A DNA stretch of 64,000 bases from Epiperipatus broadwayi (Eukaryota; Onychophora; Udeonychophora; Euonychophora; Peripatidae). The stretch is taken from NCBI GenBank assembly GCA_028023455.1, contig JAQFVV010006293.1, positions 2,679,844 to 2,743,843 on the forward strand, read 5' to 3'. Numbering within the stretch: the first letter of the stretch is position 1; every line of letters begins with the position of its first letter. Shown here one piece after another: positions 12,541 through 26,076 of the stretch. The position numbers were made by a program, and so were the translations under genes. Under the pieces are notes generated by a model. That model worked only from the letters and a program-made list of their open reading frames with translations. It was not told the origin of the DNA and did not search any database.

Positions 12541-15428
12541 GGTTAGTTAAGATCAAAAAGATGTTTTATTGGTTAGGAGCAAATTTTTGATTTAAGTTTA
12601 AATTATGGATATATATATATTATGTAAAGATAAAATATTGTAAATTAGTGATTGGAATATATACATATGCGAAAAAAGAAGTATCGATTTAAAAATAGCT
12701 ACTTGAAGTTGCGACACAATTTATTTCAACAGTTTAGGAGAGTTTAGAAATCAAATAGTTTACCAGTTAGGAATAAGAAAATTACTTTTACCAGTTAGGA
12801 ATAAGAAAATTACTTTACAGGTTATTCCTTTAAAATATAAGCAATTAACACCCCCAAAAATGTCTTAAAAAAAATAAAATTTAAATAAAATGTTATATTA
12901 ATAATATTCTAGGTTGAAGTATAGTTCAAAGATTTAGGATAATTATGCACAATAGATAAGTAGCAATAAGTATCTTATACATTAGGTATATACAATATGT
13001 AGTGCACAATAGAAATATGGATAAGTATATGAAAAATGCTCAACATTAAAATAAGTTAATCATTTTAATTTCAAATGTATTGAGATTTACATCCTTGCAT
13101 TAATCAGCTTTGATGATATGCGCTTTTATGTGTTTGAACTTTAATATACAAGTCATTATTTATAAGGGATTTGTTTATAGTCAAGTATTTTCAATGACAT
13201 ATGTATATTCAAGAATCAAAGCACTTAAGTAATAAAAATAGTTATGAGGTTTGAGTCTAAAGATGACCATTTCTATTACTAGTTATATAAAGATATATGG
13301 AATTATGTGTATTAACATAATAGATTTTCCAAGATTTACATTGGAGATGTACTGTTAGACTATTTGAGAATATATGTGATTGATATGAAAATTATATCTT
13401 AGATGCATAAAAAATATTGAGTATGTGTTATGGCAATCAAAATTTGATCATGTCATTATATTAAATATCGTGGTTTATACAAAAAACTTTACAGATTTTG
13501 ATAATGTGTAAATCTTGGACATATTTTCTGTGGCAATTGAATGCTACAATTAAATTGGGCAGTAACTTTCTACATGTGCTCGTGAAACATAAATTAAAAT
13601 ATAATTTAAAAATTAAAAAATACTCAAAAATATAATATTTATGCTAATGAAGAATATAATTTAAATTAGAAGGTAATATAATAATTTAATTGAAATATAT
13701 TGAAGAATGAAGGGATAAATAAAATGTCTCATTTTTAACTTATATAAAATGTCGATAAGAATGTTAATTTGAAATATATTATAAATCATCTGATAACTAA
13801 TTAGGGTAAATAAATCCTTTTGTTTATGATTATTTTGATAGAGTTCAAATTATTATATGAACATGATCTGGTCAGATTATTAATCCACAGTATTTTATCC
13901 GGCAATAATTTACGCAATCCTTGATTTAGCTAAATATAATAATTGAAGGTAATGCATTTTGTCAGTATCAGTCATTGAGTTTATGGAATGTTAGCATAAA
14001 ACTTAGGAGCATTATAAAGAAAATATTGATAAATCATCTTTTATATAAACAGAAAATATCCCTGAAACCTTTTCTGATGATAATCATCAAGTTGTGTCCA
14101 GATTATTATGATTATCATGGACAGAAGCCTGGTTTGCAGAGAGAAATGGTATATTAGTATTGTGTTATACTGATTTTATGATATGAAATAAAAAAATATA
14201 GATAAATTGCATATCTAATATCTGCTATATCTTTTTCATGCTATTTAGTCTTGATTGCTTACTCAAATCTTGATTATTAAAGTACTTATTCAAAATCTTT
14301 GCTCAAAACACTTGCATCATATAAAATTATTATTAACAATCATAGTGTAAAATAAATTCATAAACAGTATACATTAAGAGTAAAATGTAAAGTTGCATTA
14401 AAAAATAAGACCTATTTCAAATATATTGATAAGAAATTTCATGTTCATTCATTAAAAATATCTATTACTTATGTTACACTTTAACAATTATTAAAATTGC
14501 CAATTTGGATTTTAAAGATTGTCATATTACTGAGGCATGGAATTCTCTTAAAGTGTTTGTTGACAAAAGTAAATTTATCTTTGCTTTCAATAAAAAAAGA
14601 ATCCTGACCAGCTTTCTACTGATTCTATTTTTAATGATTGGACTAAAAGAAAATATGACATTTTCCACTTCGCATAATAATAAGTTGAATGTGAAACTTC
14701 AGAAGTAAAATACTGAATTAAATGCCTAAATAACTGACAAAAAGATTTAAAAATAATTGGTGGATTAAAACTTCAAAGATAGTTATCTGATAATTTGTAG
14801 CAATTTATATTATTTTTTTGACACATAAGGATAATCCTATTAAATTCATATTTAAACAATTTGAAATGAATACTTTAATAAATTTTTACACAATAATAAA
14901 AGAATTGAAACAACAACTTTTAATAATACATTTTCTTTATGTCCTCATTTATATTTGATAAAAGTGTCCAATTTAATGAAGTTAAAACAGTCACTGTGAT
15001 CTTAAAAACGGAAAAAATGCAATCCTAATGGATACCAAGAGAAATTGCAAAATATGATGGTATGGTATTAGCCTCGAAATAATTAATTTTTTTTTTAGAA
15101 TATATGGATCCATGAAATTGTTGCTACCTAATGTTAAAGCTGCTTGTATGTTTTAATTTTAAAAAAATAAGGAGGATAAAAAAACAAATAATTATTAAGA
15201 AATATTACTAATATTCACTAATTAGTAATATTCATTACAATTTTCACAAATGTTATTATATATATATTGCTTATAGATATAGATGAATGACTACCAGAAA
15301 TTCAATGTTTTATAGAATATTAAGAAATATCAAAAGTTGTTTGCTACCAGGCCCAAAAAAAAAACATATTGAGAGTGAAAATGCAATTTACATACATATT
15401 GCATTCGATTCAGCTATATAAAAAGATT
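12541..15428. other. A+T-rich intronic sequence
   Basis: No gene recognised. A short perfect tandem duplication of about 29 bp (unit TTACCAGTTAGGAATAAGAA and following bases) lies near 12758-12816. The small open frames at 13975-14157 and 14505-14708 have no recognisable protein features. Confidence 0.5.
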
Positions 15429-15741
15429 TGTGGCAATATTTGTTAATTTATATTTTACATCATGAAGTAAAAAACATTATTTCTAATGGTAACAAATCTT
15501 TCATTTTATATTTTTATGACAAATTGTTTTTGGAATAGTTTGCAGGAGATTTTCTGAAGAATACATCAAGGTATGTATGAATAGTTGTGGCAATATTTGT
15601 TAATTTATATTTTACATCATGGAGTAAAAAACATTATTTTTACTAGTAACAAATCCTTCATTTTATATTTTTATAACAATTGTTTTTGGAATAGTTTGCA
15701 GGAGGTTTCCTGAAAAATATATCAAGGTATGATGAATAGTT
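15429..15741. repeat. Tandem duplication, unit about 157 bp
   Basis: Two units beginning TGTGGCAATATTTGTTAATT (15429 and 15586) and ending TTTGCAGGAG...ATCAAGGTATG are about 90% identical by eye. They directly precede the LINE relic. Confidence 0.85.
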
Positions 15742-15744
15742 GAC

Positions 15745-16380
15745 CTTTTTATCTTCTAGACTTAAAATATGCTGATGATTTTTCTATTTTTATTTTAACC
15801 CAATCAAAAAATGATCCACAAACTCTTCTTAATGTTTTAGATGCAATCTATAAACATTTTAGTTTTGCAATTAATGCTAAAAAAAAAAAAAACTCAAATA
15901 TATTATCAGCTAATTTCAGGGAAAAAAAACAGCTCAACAACTTAATAGCTTGAATAATGATCAGCTTGAAAATGCTGAAATATAATCCAGACTCCAATCA
16001 TATTAGGACTACATTCAACAAATTAAAAAATTGGAAATTACATCTGTGACTTAAATAAAGTTGTTAGTTGCTCATTTTATATGAAAATAAGTAATTGACA
16101 TAATATATAAAAACTAAAAAAATCTCATTAAAAGGCTATGAAATTTAAAAAATATAATGGCTAGATATAAGACTAGTTGCTATATTCATCAGCTTTCTAG
16201 ATGGTATGCTATCAAAACTGCTAAGTAGAGACATCTTCATTGTATTGCCATGGGAAGTAACTGACTTCCTAAAAAAATATTTTATGGTGAACATGGGCAT
16301 GAAATTTGTGGAAGAGGCTCATAAAGACATTTTAAAGAGATGCAACATTAATTGCTTTATGGCTGACAATAAAATATAAT
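15745..16380 (+). pseudogene. Decayed LINE reverse transcriptase C-terminal region
   Basis: The plus strand reads LKYADDFSIFI (RT motif YADD) followed by LLNVLDAIYKHFSFAINAKK, matching the stretch after the catalytic motif in LINE RTs. Further down are the worn C-terminal words LPKKIFYGEHGHEI and RHFKEMQH, expected as LPKxxxYGEL and RxKDxxK. Frameshifts and stops abound. It is from a different LINE lineage than the RTE copies at 24-29 and 40.6-41.9 kb. Confidence 0.6.
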
Positions 16381-16896
16381 GGAGAATAATAGTTTAGATA
16401 AGATGTTGAAATAAATCAAAAAGAAAAGTTTATTGTAGAAAAGTTAAGACAGTACAGAGATACCAAATAAAAGACTAAATTAACCAGTATAAAGCATATA
16501 TTAATTACTTTGTGTTTCATGGATTGACTTGTGTAGTCCTCACAAAGATTTTTATTCTTTGTCTTTGTTTTTCTTCTTCTAGAGCTAAAATATGCCATAT
16601 TTATGATAGGCTGCTGCTGATTTGGAAATTATATTTTTAAAGGATTTGAAATGGTTGTTGTAGATCAGGGGTGGTGAAGCTCCTGCCCGTGGGCCTACTC
16701 TGGCCATCAGACATTTTCAAAAAGGTAAATAAAAGGACTCTAAAACTGCTAGGGTAATGCAAATAGGGTAATTGTTAAGTAATATAAAATACTTATTTTC
16801 TCAATTACATCTTTTTCGAATCTTTATAATAATTCTAGTACATTCTATCAGAAGTGAAGTATTCCAAATTATCTATATTGTGTAGTATCTGTCAAA

Positions 16897-17176
16897 CTAT
16901 GGATTTAATTTATAATGAAGCTGAGGGTATTTTGTTTGTTTTTATAATGATTTCATAGGTGAACGTATGCTAACAAAAATAAAATTTTTAATTTTACTTC
17001 ATTTTATTATTATTATTTTGCATTTTATTTTTTTGACTATGGATTTAATTTATAATGAAGCTGAGGGCATTTTGTTTGTTTTTATAATGATTTCAGAGGT
17101 GAACGTATGCTAACAAAAATAAAATTCTTAATTTTGCTTCCATTTATTATTGTTATTTTGCATTTAATTTTTTTTA
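16897..17176. repeat. Tandem duplication inside the hAT element, unit 140 bp
   Basis: CTATGGATTTAATTTATAAT starts each unit (16897 and 17037). The two units differ at only a few positions. They lie in the leader between the left inverted repeat and the transposase start. Confidence 0.85.
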
Positions 17177-17181
17177 TATTA

Positions 17182-17610
17182 GGATGTCTATACTGAGTAC
17201 AAGAAAAATTGACCCAGAAAATTATGCATTTAAAAAAAAAATATGGAGTAACACATTTTTTTCATAGAAAGAAATAGTAAATCAATGTGCTTGATATGAC
17301 TGAAAAGTATTTCAGTTAATAAAGAACACAAAATTAAAAGTAACTATTTACCAAAATATTCCGATTATAACAAAATTGGTAGGACGAAAGAAATATTAAA
17401 ATAGAAAACTTGAAAAGGAGTTTTATTAAGTGGCTGACATATTTCATAAAAAGTTCAAACAAATCAGAAAATTCTGTGAAAACAAGTTACACTATTTAAA
17501 AAAAAAAAAAAAAGAGAAAATTCAAAACCATTTTCTGAAGGGAAATTTATAAAAGATGGCATCCTAGACTGCTGCAGAATTAATCTGTCCAGAACATAAA
17601 AAAGATATAA
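17182..17610 (+). pseudogene. N-terminal fragment of a hAT transposase (ZBED5/GTF2IRD2-like)
   Basis: From the ATG at 17184 the plus strand reads MSILSTRKIDPENYAFKKKI, then, with several stops and frameshifts, SKPFSEGKFIKDGILDCCRI near 17520-17575. This order (start, zinc-finger region, RPFTEGEFVKxC) is the N-terminus of the hAT transposase group related to vertebrate ZBED5 and GTF2IRD2. The catalytic DDE domain and dimerisation region are missing. Confidence 0.6.
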
Positions 17611-17913
17611 ATAGTTAAAAAGTGAAATGGAATAATTGTTATTAAATGTGGAACAATTATTAATAATAATGATGTTACTTTTTATTTTTAATTCATAAAA
17701 AAATTATGATCTTTGTTTAAAAAGGGAAAGTTTGAAATTAGCCTGCTAGTGAAAAGTTGCTCACCCCAAATTATTAGGGCTAAATTAATTAAATTTTTGA
17801 TCAAATATAGCAGGCTAATTTTTAAACTGATAATTGTGTATGACCTATGAATGATATTATAAATATCTAGATAGTCCTTGGCAGAAAAAAGATTCCCCAC
17901 TCCTGTTCTAGAT

Positions 17914-18905
<992 letters not shown>

Positions 18906-19252
18906 TTATAAATATTGGAATACTAGGGGAAAAATATGTAAAAAGAAAAAAAAAAAAGGGGGGGGGGACTTATTAATTAAAGACATTAAAAATTAAATTA
19001 AATATGCCTCAGAGATTTAGGATTAATAAAAAATACATTAAATACTGTGTAAAAAAATTAAATAAAAAAAAATTAATAAAAGATTTAAAGGAGAATAATT
19101 ACAACTTTATGATGTTATAAAACTTGCCCATAGAAAGATAACTGCTATTGATGATGAGTATATGTAAATATTTGATTGAATAATAAAATTAATATTTAAA
19201 ACATCAAAATATATTTTAATCCTAAAATTATAATTTTAATAATTTTAAAATG

Positions 19253-19371
19253 TTGGAATTATAATCTTAACAATTAAAAAAATATATATATTCAAATAAA
19301 ATTGTATACTTATAACTCAAAATTAATTTTAACATATGGAATTATAATCTTAACAATTAAAAAAAAACTTC
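19253..19371. repeat. Minisatellite interrupted by a transposon (left part)
   Basis: The unit GGAATTATAATCTTAACAAT, A-rich spacer, TTCAAATAAAATTGTATAC, ATAACTCAAAATTAATTTTA (about 80 bp) occurs here and resumes at 20576-20695, directly after the inverted-repeat element at 19372-20575. The element therefore jumped into a pre-existing array, or its insertion duplicated about 75 bp. Confidence 0.7.
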
Positions 19372-20575
19372 GGTTGTTTTCTCATCCCTGGTGTTCGCCT
19401 CGAGATGTCGCTATTTCTAGGTCAATTCCTAGAAATATACCGTTTCACCGGCATTCACCCAACAAAAGAGGACATTTTCTATGTTATAAACGCAGAAAAG
19501 AGTCCTCACGTTATGTTGGACGGAGGCGGCGACAGAAGCCAACACAAATGAGACTTCTTTCTATGATAAAACACAGAAAGAGTTACCGCCGGTTGCCGGT
19601 TATGGCTTTTGTTTTTTTTTCTATGCTAAAAGCAAAGAGAAAGAAATGCCTTGATTGGCTGCCGTAGTAGTTGATTTTGTTCATTTTTTCATAATAGTAG
19701 AATATCTATTTTCTCTGTAATTTCGTGTGAGAGTGTGCGTATTTGAAGCAGTCATAGTTTTTTAAAATTTGATAAGACGTCTATTTTTTTTAATGTGTTG
19801 TAACTTAACTTTTACTGTTGTAAGTTTAGTAATAATGTCCTGAAGATTCCATTACGAATAGGTAACCCTTAAAAATTGCTTTTAAGGGTGCGGAATGGGA
19901 AAAAATTTCAAGGATCACGCGAAAAGTACCGTTTTCACGAGAATTCGTCCGGGACCAGTTACTTTTGCTATATATATATACGCAGAAACAAAAACAACCC
20001 AGTGTCTAATTATTAGGAATTACTTGTCCAAAAAAGAAAATTAGTCGGATATTATTATTATTATTTTTTTTTTTGTTACATTTATTATTTCAAAATAAGA
20101 TTAGTTTTTATATCTACACACTAACAAAAACAACCCAGTTCCTGATTAATTACTATCTTAAAAAAAAAAAAAAAGAAAGCAAATTCAACGGGATTTGGTT
20201 TTTTCAATGGAGTATTTGAATCATGGTAATTTTATATATATATACACAAGATTTACCAAAAAAAAAAGAAACCCACTTTCTGATTAATTACTATCAAAAG
20301 AAACGCAAATTAGTCGGCTATCATTTTTAAATTTAATATTTCAATAACGGTACCCTTTTTATATAGACAGTTAACAAAAACAACCCACTTTCTGATTCAT
20401 TACTGTCCCCCCAAAAAAAAGAAAACGGAAATTAGTCGGGTATCATTTTTCAAGAAATCAGATCTTTTTAGATCAAATTGATCATTTAGGTCCGGCCCCG
20501 GAATTGTTATATGTATATGTTTTTCATTAGCATCAACGCCATCACGTGGCGAACACCAGGGATGAGAAAACAACC
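19372..20575. mobile_element. Terminal-inverted-repeat element, 1.2 kb, superfamily unassigned
   Basis: The ends are perfect 28-nt inverted repeats (GGTTGTTTTCTCATCCCTGG plus TGTTCGCC at 19372; its complement ends at 20575). Imperfect pairing continues about 12 nt further. The inside is richer in G+C than the host DNA in its left half and holds no recognisable transposase, so it is non-autonomous. Flanking bases do not give an unambiguous target duplication, because the element sits in a minisatellite. The open frame at 19302-19667 crosses the border and is not a gene. Confidence 0.75.
19985..20445. repeat. Tandem repeats inside the inverted-repeat element
   Basis: Four diverged units share AACAAAAACAACCCAGTTTC, TGATTAATTACTATC, an A run and AAATTAGTCGG-TATCATTTT. 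Spacing is about 90-140 bp. Subterminal repeat arrays of this kind are common in non-autonomous DNA transposons. Confidence 0.7.
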
Positions 20576-20700
20576 AAAAATTCAAATAAAATTGTATACA
20601 ATAACTCAAAATTAATTTTAGCATATGGAATTATAATCTTAACAATTAAAAACAAAAAATTCAATACCTATAACTCAAAATTAATTTTAACATAATAATA
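20576..20700. repeat. Minisatellite interrupted by a transposon (right part)
   Basis: It continues the array at 19253-19371 with the same unit, followed by one partial unit ending TTAATTTTAACATA near 20692. Confidence 0.7.
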
Positions 20701-21124
20701 AAATTTTAAAAGAAGCAATTAAAAAAAAACTAAAAAAAAAAATATTTATAAGTTTATTTTTCCATAAAATTTTAATACTTAGCACTGAATAACCTAAAAA
20801 AAAAATTTGGAATCAATTTTCTTCAAAATATAAATTTATAATTGAGGAAACAAAAAAAATGAATAAATGACTATTCTTTTAGAGAAAAGAATATAATCAA
20901 TCATGAAAAAAAAACGTTACTACAGAAATTACTAAATATGTGTGCTGTACGCACAGATAATGAAGCTAATATATATAATCAAAAGCAAATATAAAATACT
21001 ATTTTAGCTGAGCACTTTCAAGAGACTTCTTACTCTCATATTCACAGCTACTATCTTGTTAAAAACTGCATTAGAAGGAAAATTTATGCAAAGTAATGCA
21101 AATAAGTTATAAGTCATTTTCGGG

Positions 21125-21690
21125 ACAGGGCAAGGTAGGCTTCTCTTCAATTAATGGACTTTAGGATCGCTTGCTATGAGTAATGCTTCTCTGATCTTGC
21201 ATTTAGCATCATGTCTTTCTGAGCAAATGATGTTAGCAGATGTGGGTTTCGAATCTATGCCGTTTTTTCATGCTCAACAAAGATGGAATTGCCTTCCTGT
21301 TTGGTTTTAGTTTTATTGTAAAGGTATTTATGCTGAACCACTCTGTTGGCAATATTGGTCCTGGTCTTCCCATAATTTGCGGCCTGGCAGTTAGCTTGTG
21401 GGCAGGTCATTTTATACACGACTTGAGGGGTGAGTTCAGGTGTGATTTTGTCCTTGGAATTATTGATGTCTGTTTGTATCGGAAAGTGATCGATATGTGA
21501 TGGTGAAGTCCTTAGCTAGATTGTTATTGAGACATTTGTCTAGGGATTGAATGTATGGTATAAGAATTCTTGGCTTGTAGGTCCTTGATGTGGTTGTGGT
21601 TGATTTTGTGATAAATTTATTTACTTTCCTGTTAATCGAAAATTGTGAGTAACCTATTTTAATTAGATCAGGCACGTATTGGGTAAGATT
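21125..21690 (-). pseudogene. Penelope-like element relic (C-terminal RT and GIY-YIG region)
   Basis: On the minus strand from 21675 the reading is FSINRKVNKFITKSTTTT, then PRILIPYIQSLDKCLNNNLA. This is followed, after stops, by VVYKMTCPQANCQA, NYGKT (worn YIGKT) and SIFVEHEKT. A PYI block followed by VVYxxxC and YIGxT about 60-80 codons later is the layout of the GIY-YIG end of Penelope-like elements. The sequence is clearly different from the pair at 9-11.5 kb, so it is a second lineage. Confidence 0.55.
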
Positions 21691-21699
21691 GTGCCTTTT

Positions 21700-22984
21700 G
21701 TCCGCTCATACTTACATAACTCATGATTTCTGAAGAAAAATGAGGATAAGCCAGCTAGTTTATGGGAGTACAGTGCATAATTGACAAAAAAAAAACAACA
21801 AACAGATAACAAGTCAGAATTTATTCCCATTCTTCCAATTACCATTATATTATCTTTGGCTCATATTAATTTGCAGTAAATAATGATGATTTTCATATTC
21901 AACTTTAAACTCAAACAAGCAATGATCAATTTTCGATTAAATGCCTTTCTGATAGGAGGCACTGTTTTGCAATCGTTCTTTGATGGCATTTGTTCCTGAT
22001 TATAAAAATGATCTAAATTTATGAATTTTAATATTTTACCTTTTTAGCTAGTATATGAATAATGTAACTATGTTAGAATACAACCTGAGGTTGAACTTTC
22101 TTTTAAATATATGCATTTAAATAGGATTAGTTGAGCAATTCCAAGTGGTTCTTCAACCTTATCTGTTACTGGAAATGAAAAGTGAATTTCTCTTTTGATT
22201 TGAATCTTCTTTTGATATGTAAGCTGGCTCTAGTTTCATTGATAATTTTGGACCGATCTTAAAATAGGCAGGCTCACATCAGATAAGCAATTTAATTTAT
22301 GCAGGCATTCTTTTGAAGTTTACATTAATCCAAAAAGCAAATAATCTAAAAGATTTGCTTAATGTTGCATTCTTTGACAATTGATAACATTCATAATAAA
22401 TTATAATACCATTAAACTATAATTTTATGATCTCCAGCACTTTTTCTCTTGATACATCCCTCTATGATTATTTAGCAGTATTTGCTTTTCTCACATTCAG
22501 CACTGATATTCTCTTAAAACATTTAGCATAATAGCAAGTTAAATAATAGCTAATAATTAAATAAGATGACTCAGAAATAAAATTAAGAATAAGAAATTTT
22601 TTCCAAACTTGGACTTATATATATATCATTACATATCTTTATTATACTATTTTTTAAAAGACAATCATCTGTTTTGCTTTCTTGATGTTTATATTTTCTC
22701 TTAAACTTTTTTTGTAAATTGCTTACATTCTTACTTGCTGTTTTTTTTTTTCTACAAGTCTTTTATAATTTTTAAATAAATATTTAATTTTAAACAAAAT
22801 TTCACTACAAAATCTATTATATAATTCCTTTAGCATTTATTCAAATTCCCAATAAATATTACAATATTTTACTAATTGAAATGTGAGAAGTAAAAAAAAA
22901 ATACCAACATTTCTCTCCTTATTCAAACCAAAATTTCTTTCACTCCCTGTCTTATTTCTTCTCAGAGATGGGTAAAAAGTTGTT
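21700..22984. other. A+T-rich intronic sequence, nothing recognised
   Basis: I see no coding region, RNA gene or bounded element. Confidence 0.5.
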
Positions 22985-24420
22985 TCTTTGTCTTCTTCCA
23001 ATTAAATATCTACAAACATTCGACTACCTCAATAATGAAAATATGCAAATTAGAATCGTACTTACAAACTCATAATATCTTATGATTTTTAATAATTCCA
23101 TAATAACATTTATATCACCAATTTCTTTAAATATAATATTTCTGAAATAATAATAATTTTTCTTCTCATACTATAACAAACTTTTATAAACCAGACTTTA
23201 TAGAATCATTTTAATAAATTTTCAAATACTGCTCTCTCACATTAGTCTACTGGTCAATAAAAAATGAATCCACTTTAATTCAGTCCTCAAGGAATGAATA
23301 ACAGACTAATCAATGATGTTTCATAGGGATGAAATAGTGGCAATCTTAGCAGTCTTGATCTACCCAACTTACAGTATCAAATCATAATGCAGATATAAAT
23401 TCTATTAATGTAACCACTTGTAAACAAACAATAATTATTAAATATGTAGCACCAAATAAACATTTCCGAAATAATAATCATCTGTGTATTCTACAAGAAT
23501 ACTTAAAAGGTGAGATTTTCTACTCATTTTAATAAACATGCAAAAACACCCTCTCTATCAGATTACTGCATTCTGATCTCAGATTACAAATGTAATATTT
23601 CATTCACACAAAATAGCAGTAATTAGTTAGCTAAGATCTTGGGGGCTGGATGAAAGTGGATTCATTTTTCATCTAATCATTAATGTTAAAATGACACAAA
23701 TCTGACTTGTAAAAAATTCTCATAGCACGCACATATGAAAACTATTTTGACATATATATTTTCCGCACTACATTAAATAGCTATTGTTTGTTAACTGAAT
23801 TTATATCTGCACTATGATTTATGTTTTGCTGATTGGTGCTAATATGTTTCATTTCCATAAAATATCAATAATTAGACTGCTAATAAAAATGAATTCATTT
23901 TTTTTCTATTTACTAGATAAATATGAGAGAGCATTATATGGAAGTTTGTTAAAATGATTCTAGAAAGTCTGATTTGTAAAACCTCATAATATGTGCATAT
24001 GAAGATTATTACTTCAGAAATATATATTCTCAATACATATTTAACAGTTGCTTACAGGAATCTTATAATTAATGGAATTTATATTTGCAATGTGATTTGA
24101 AACTAAGACTAATTATAATTAGTTGTAGGCTGTATTAAGATTGCTACTAAAACAATATCTACCTCTATGAAATAACAATTATTAATCTTCTACCTACATA
24201 ACATTTCAGAGACTATATGAAATTGTAATCATTTTTCACCTGGTTAATAGAATAGTACAAGAAAATGTTATTTGTAAGTTTATGAAACGACTCTAGAAAG
24301 TCCGACTTATAAAGGATTTTTATGGTAAGCACATACGAAAATTATTTCTTTAGAAATACATATTCTCAGCCCTACTCATTTAATAGTTGTTTGCTGAAGA
24401 AATTGTTAAAATTAATCATA
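22985..24420. repeat. Field of diverged direct and inverted repeats, unit about 290 bp
   Basis: The word series TGAGAGAGCA...TTAAAATGATTCTAGAAAGT, CTGATTTGTAAAAC, GTGCATATGAA, TATATATTCTC occurs in the plus sense at about 23660-23830, 23930-24090 and 24240-24390, and in the opposite sense at about 23000-23230. Sequence near 23260 (ATGAATCCACTTTAATT) mirrors that near 23650 (AAAGTGGATTCATT). It may derive from a fold-back element family. Confidence 0.55.
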
Positions 24421-24899
24421 TATATATATGGGTATAATTTTAGTGGCTGCAGAAAGGAGTTTGCTATTAACTGAAAGGAGAACCTTTGAGTCCTCTTGGA
24501 GACCTTGAAGGAACCAAGCAGGGAAAATTACTAATGTCCACTCCATACATTCTTGTTGTTATTACTATGTGGATTATTCATATAGTATATGAACATGGAT
24601 GGGCTGCTCACCAACACGCATTAGCCAGCATGGTGAGATTATTGGCTTTTTACCTCTGACTTTAAGATCAAGAAACACCATGGTCTTTCTTTTCAGTTGC
24701 CTGATAAAACAGAATGAATGTATGGGTAAAAAATAAATATTTTTCCAATAGATATACACAATCATGACAGACAAAAATAAATCATGGCCCTTATTCCCAG
24801 GAGGCTGTAAAGTCACCAACCAAGGGAGTGGTTGGTTGGTGGCCAAAGGCAGAGGTGCTAAGAATCCCCTGATTGTGGACCCACTCTGCCATTTGATGG

Positions 24900-25620
24900 C
24901 TTTTTATTTAGATACTTACAACTGCAGATCACTTTCATGTGAAGGAAGATTGCAAGAATTAGAAGAACTATCTTATCTTAAATGGGACATTATTGGACTT
25001 TGTGAAGTTAAAAGAAAAGGTGAAGAGACAATTGATTTAAAAAGTGGACATGTACTCTACTATAAAGGCACAAATATTGGAAATACAAGTGGAGTAGGAT
25101 TCATATAAATAAAAAATGGAAGAACACCATTGTGGAGATTGATGGTGTATAGGGCAGAATGGCAAGATTAGTTATACAACTTAATAGCAGATGATCAGGT
25201 TTATGCCCCAACAAGTTCTCATAATGATGAAGTAGTATAAGATTTTTATATGGATGTACAAAAGGCTTTTGATCAGAGTAAACAACATATTAAAATTGTT
25301 ATAGGAGACTTTAATGCTAGAATTAGTAAACAAATGAAAGATGAAAGTGCTGTAGGTAATTTTGGTTATGGTAATAGAAATGAGAGAGGTCATAGACTTG
25401 TGGAGTTTGCAGAAAAAAAAAACTTTATATTATGAATTCTTTTTTTGAGAAAAATTTTAAAAGAAAATGGACATGGAATCATCCAAATGAAGATACAGCA
25501 GAATTGGATTATATTTTGACTAACATATTTCAAGATTGTAATGTTCTTTAATAAGTTTAACACAGGAAATGATCATCGATTAGTAACATGTAAGATATGT
25601 GTTAATGCAAACCTAGAGAC
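24900..25620 (+). pseudogene. RTE endonuclease domain (broken)
   Basis: The plus strand reads TYNCRSLSCEGRLQELEE, KWDIIGLCEVKRKGEE, LYYKG and GVGFI, then after stops QVYAPTSSHNDE, IVIGDFNARI, GNRNERGHRLVEFA and GNDHRLV. These are the conserved blocks of the exonuclease/endonuclease/phosphatase fold that nicks target DNA: the E of SEVR, GDFNA and the SDHR pair (here NDHR). At least three in-frame stops or frameshifts separate the pieces. Confidence 0.85.
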
Positions 25621-26076
25621 AAAAGTTATTAAGAAAAACAATATTTACAGGTGATATTCCTAATCTTCAGAAACATTCTAATGAATTTAAATTAGAACTT
25701 ACAAATCGGTTTCAAGTATTAGTAGATTCAGATTTGAATGAAATTAATAAGAAAATAACTGACACTTTTAAAAACAGCAACAAAGATAGCTGGTAGAAAA
25801 AAGCAGCAATTGACCAATAAAATTTCTACTGAGACTAAAGAAAGAATATGAAGATACACAAAAATGATGCATTAAAAAGGATCGAATACCTCAAATTCTG
25901 TAAAATGGTGCGGAAGAGTTGCAAATGATATAAGAAAATATAACTGTGAACTAGCAAGAAAAGCTGTAGAAGAGAATAAGTCTCAAGAGTATAAAACAAC
26001 ATTTGGTATTGGTAAAAAAATTATATCTGCAATAAGGAAAAAAGATGGAACTATTACTAAAAAGAGAAATGACATC

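Larger units (their letters stand above)
16666..17905 (+). mobile_element. hAT-superfamily DNA transposon, internally deleted
   Basis: The left end CAGGGGTGGTGAAGC and the right end, read inwards as CAGGAGTGGGGAATC, are the terminal inverted repeats typical of hAT elements (CAGGGGTG). They are flanked by 8-bp target duplications TTGTAGAT (16658-16665) and TTCTAGAT (17906-17913), 7 of 8 identical and fitting the hAT preference nTnnnnAn. The 1240-bp element keeps only the N-terminal part of the transposase, so it is non-autonomous. Confidence 0.85.
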
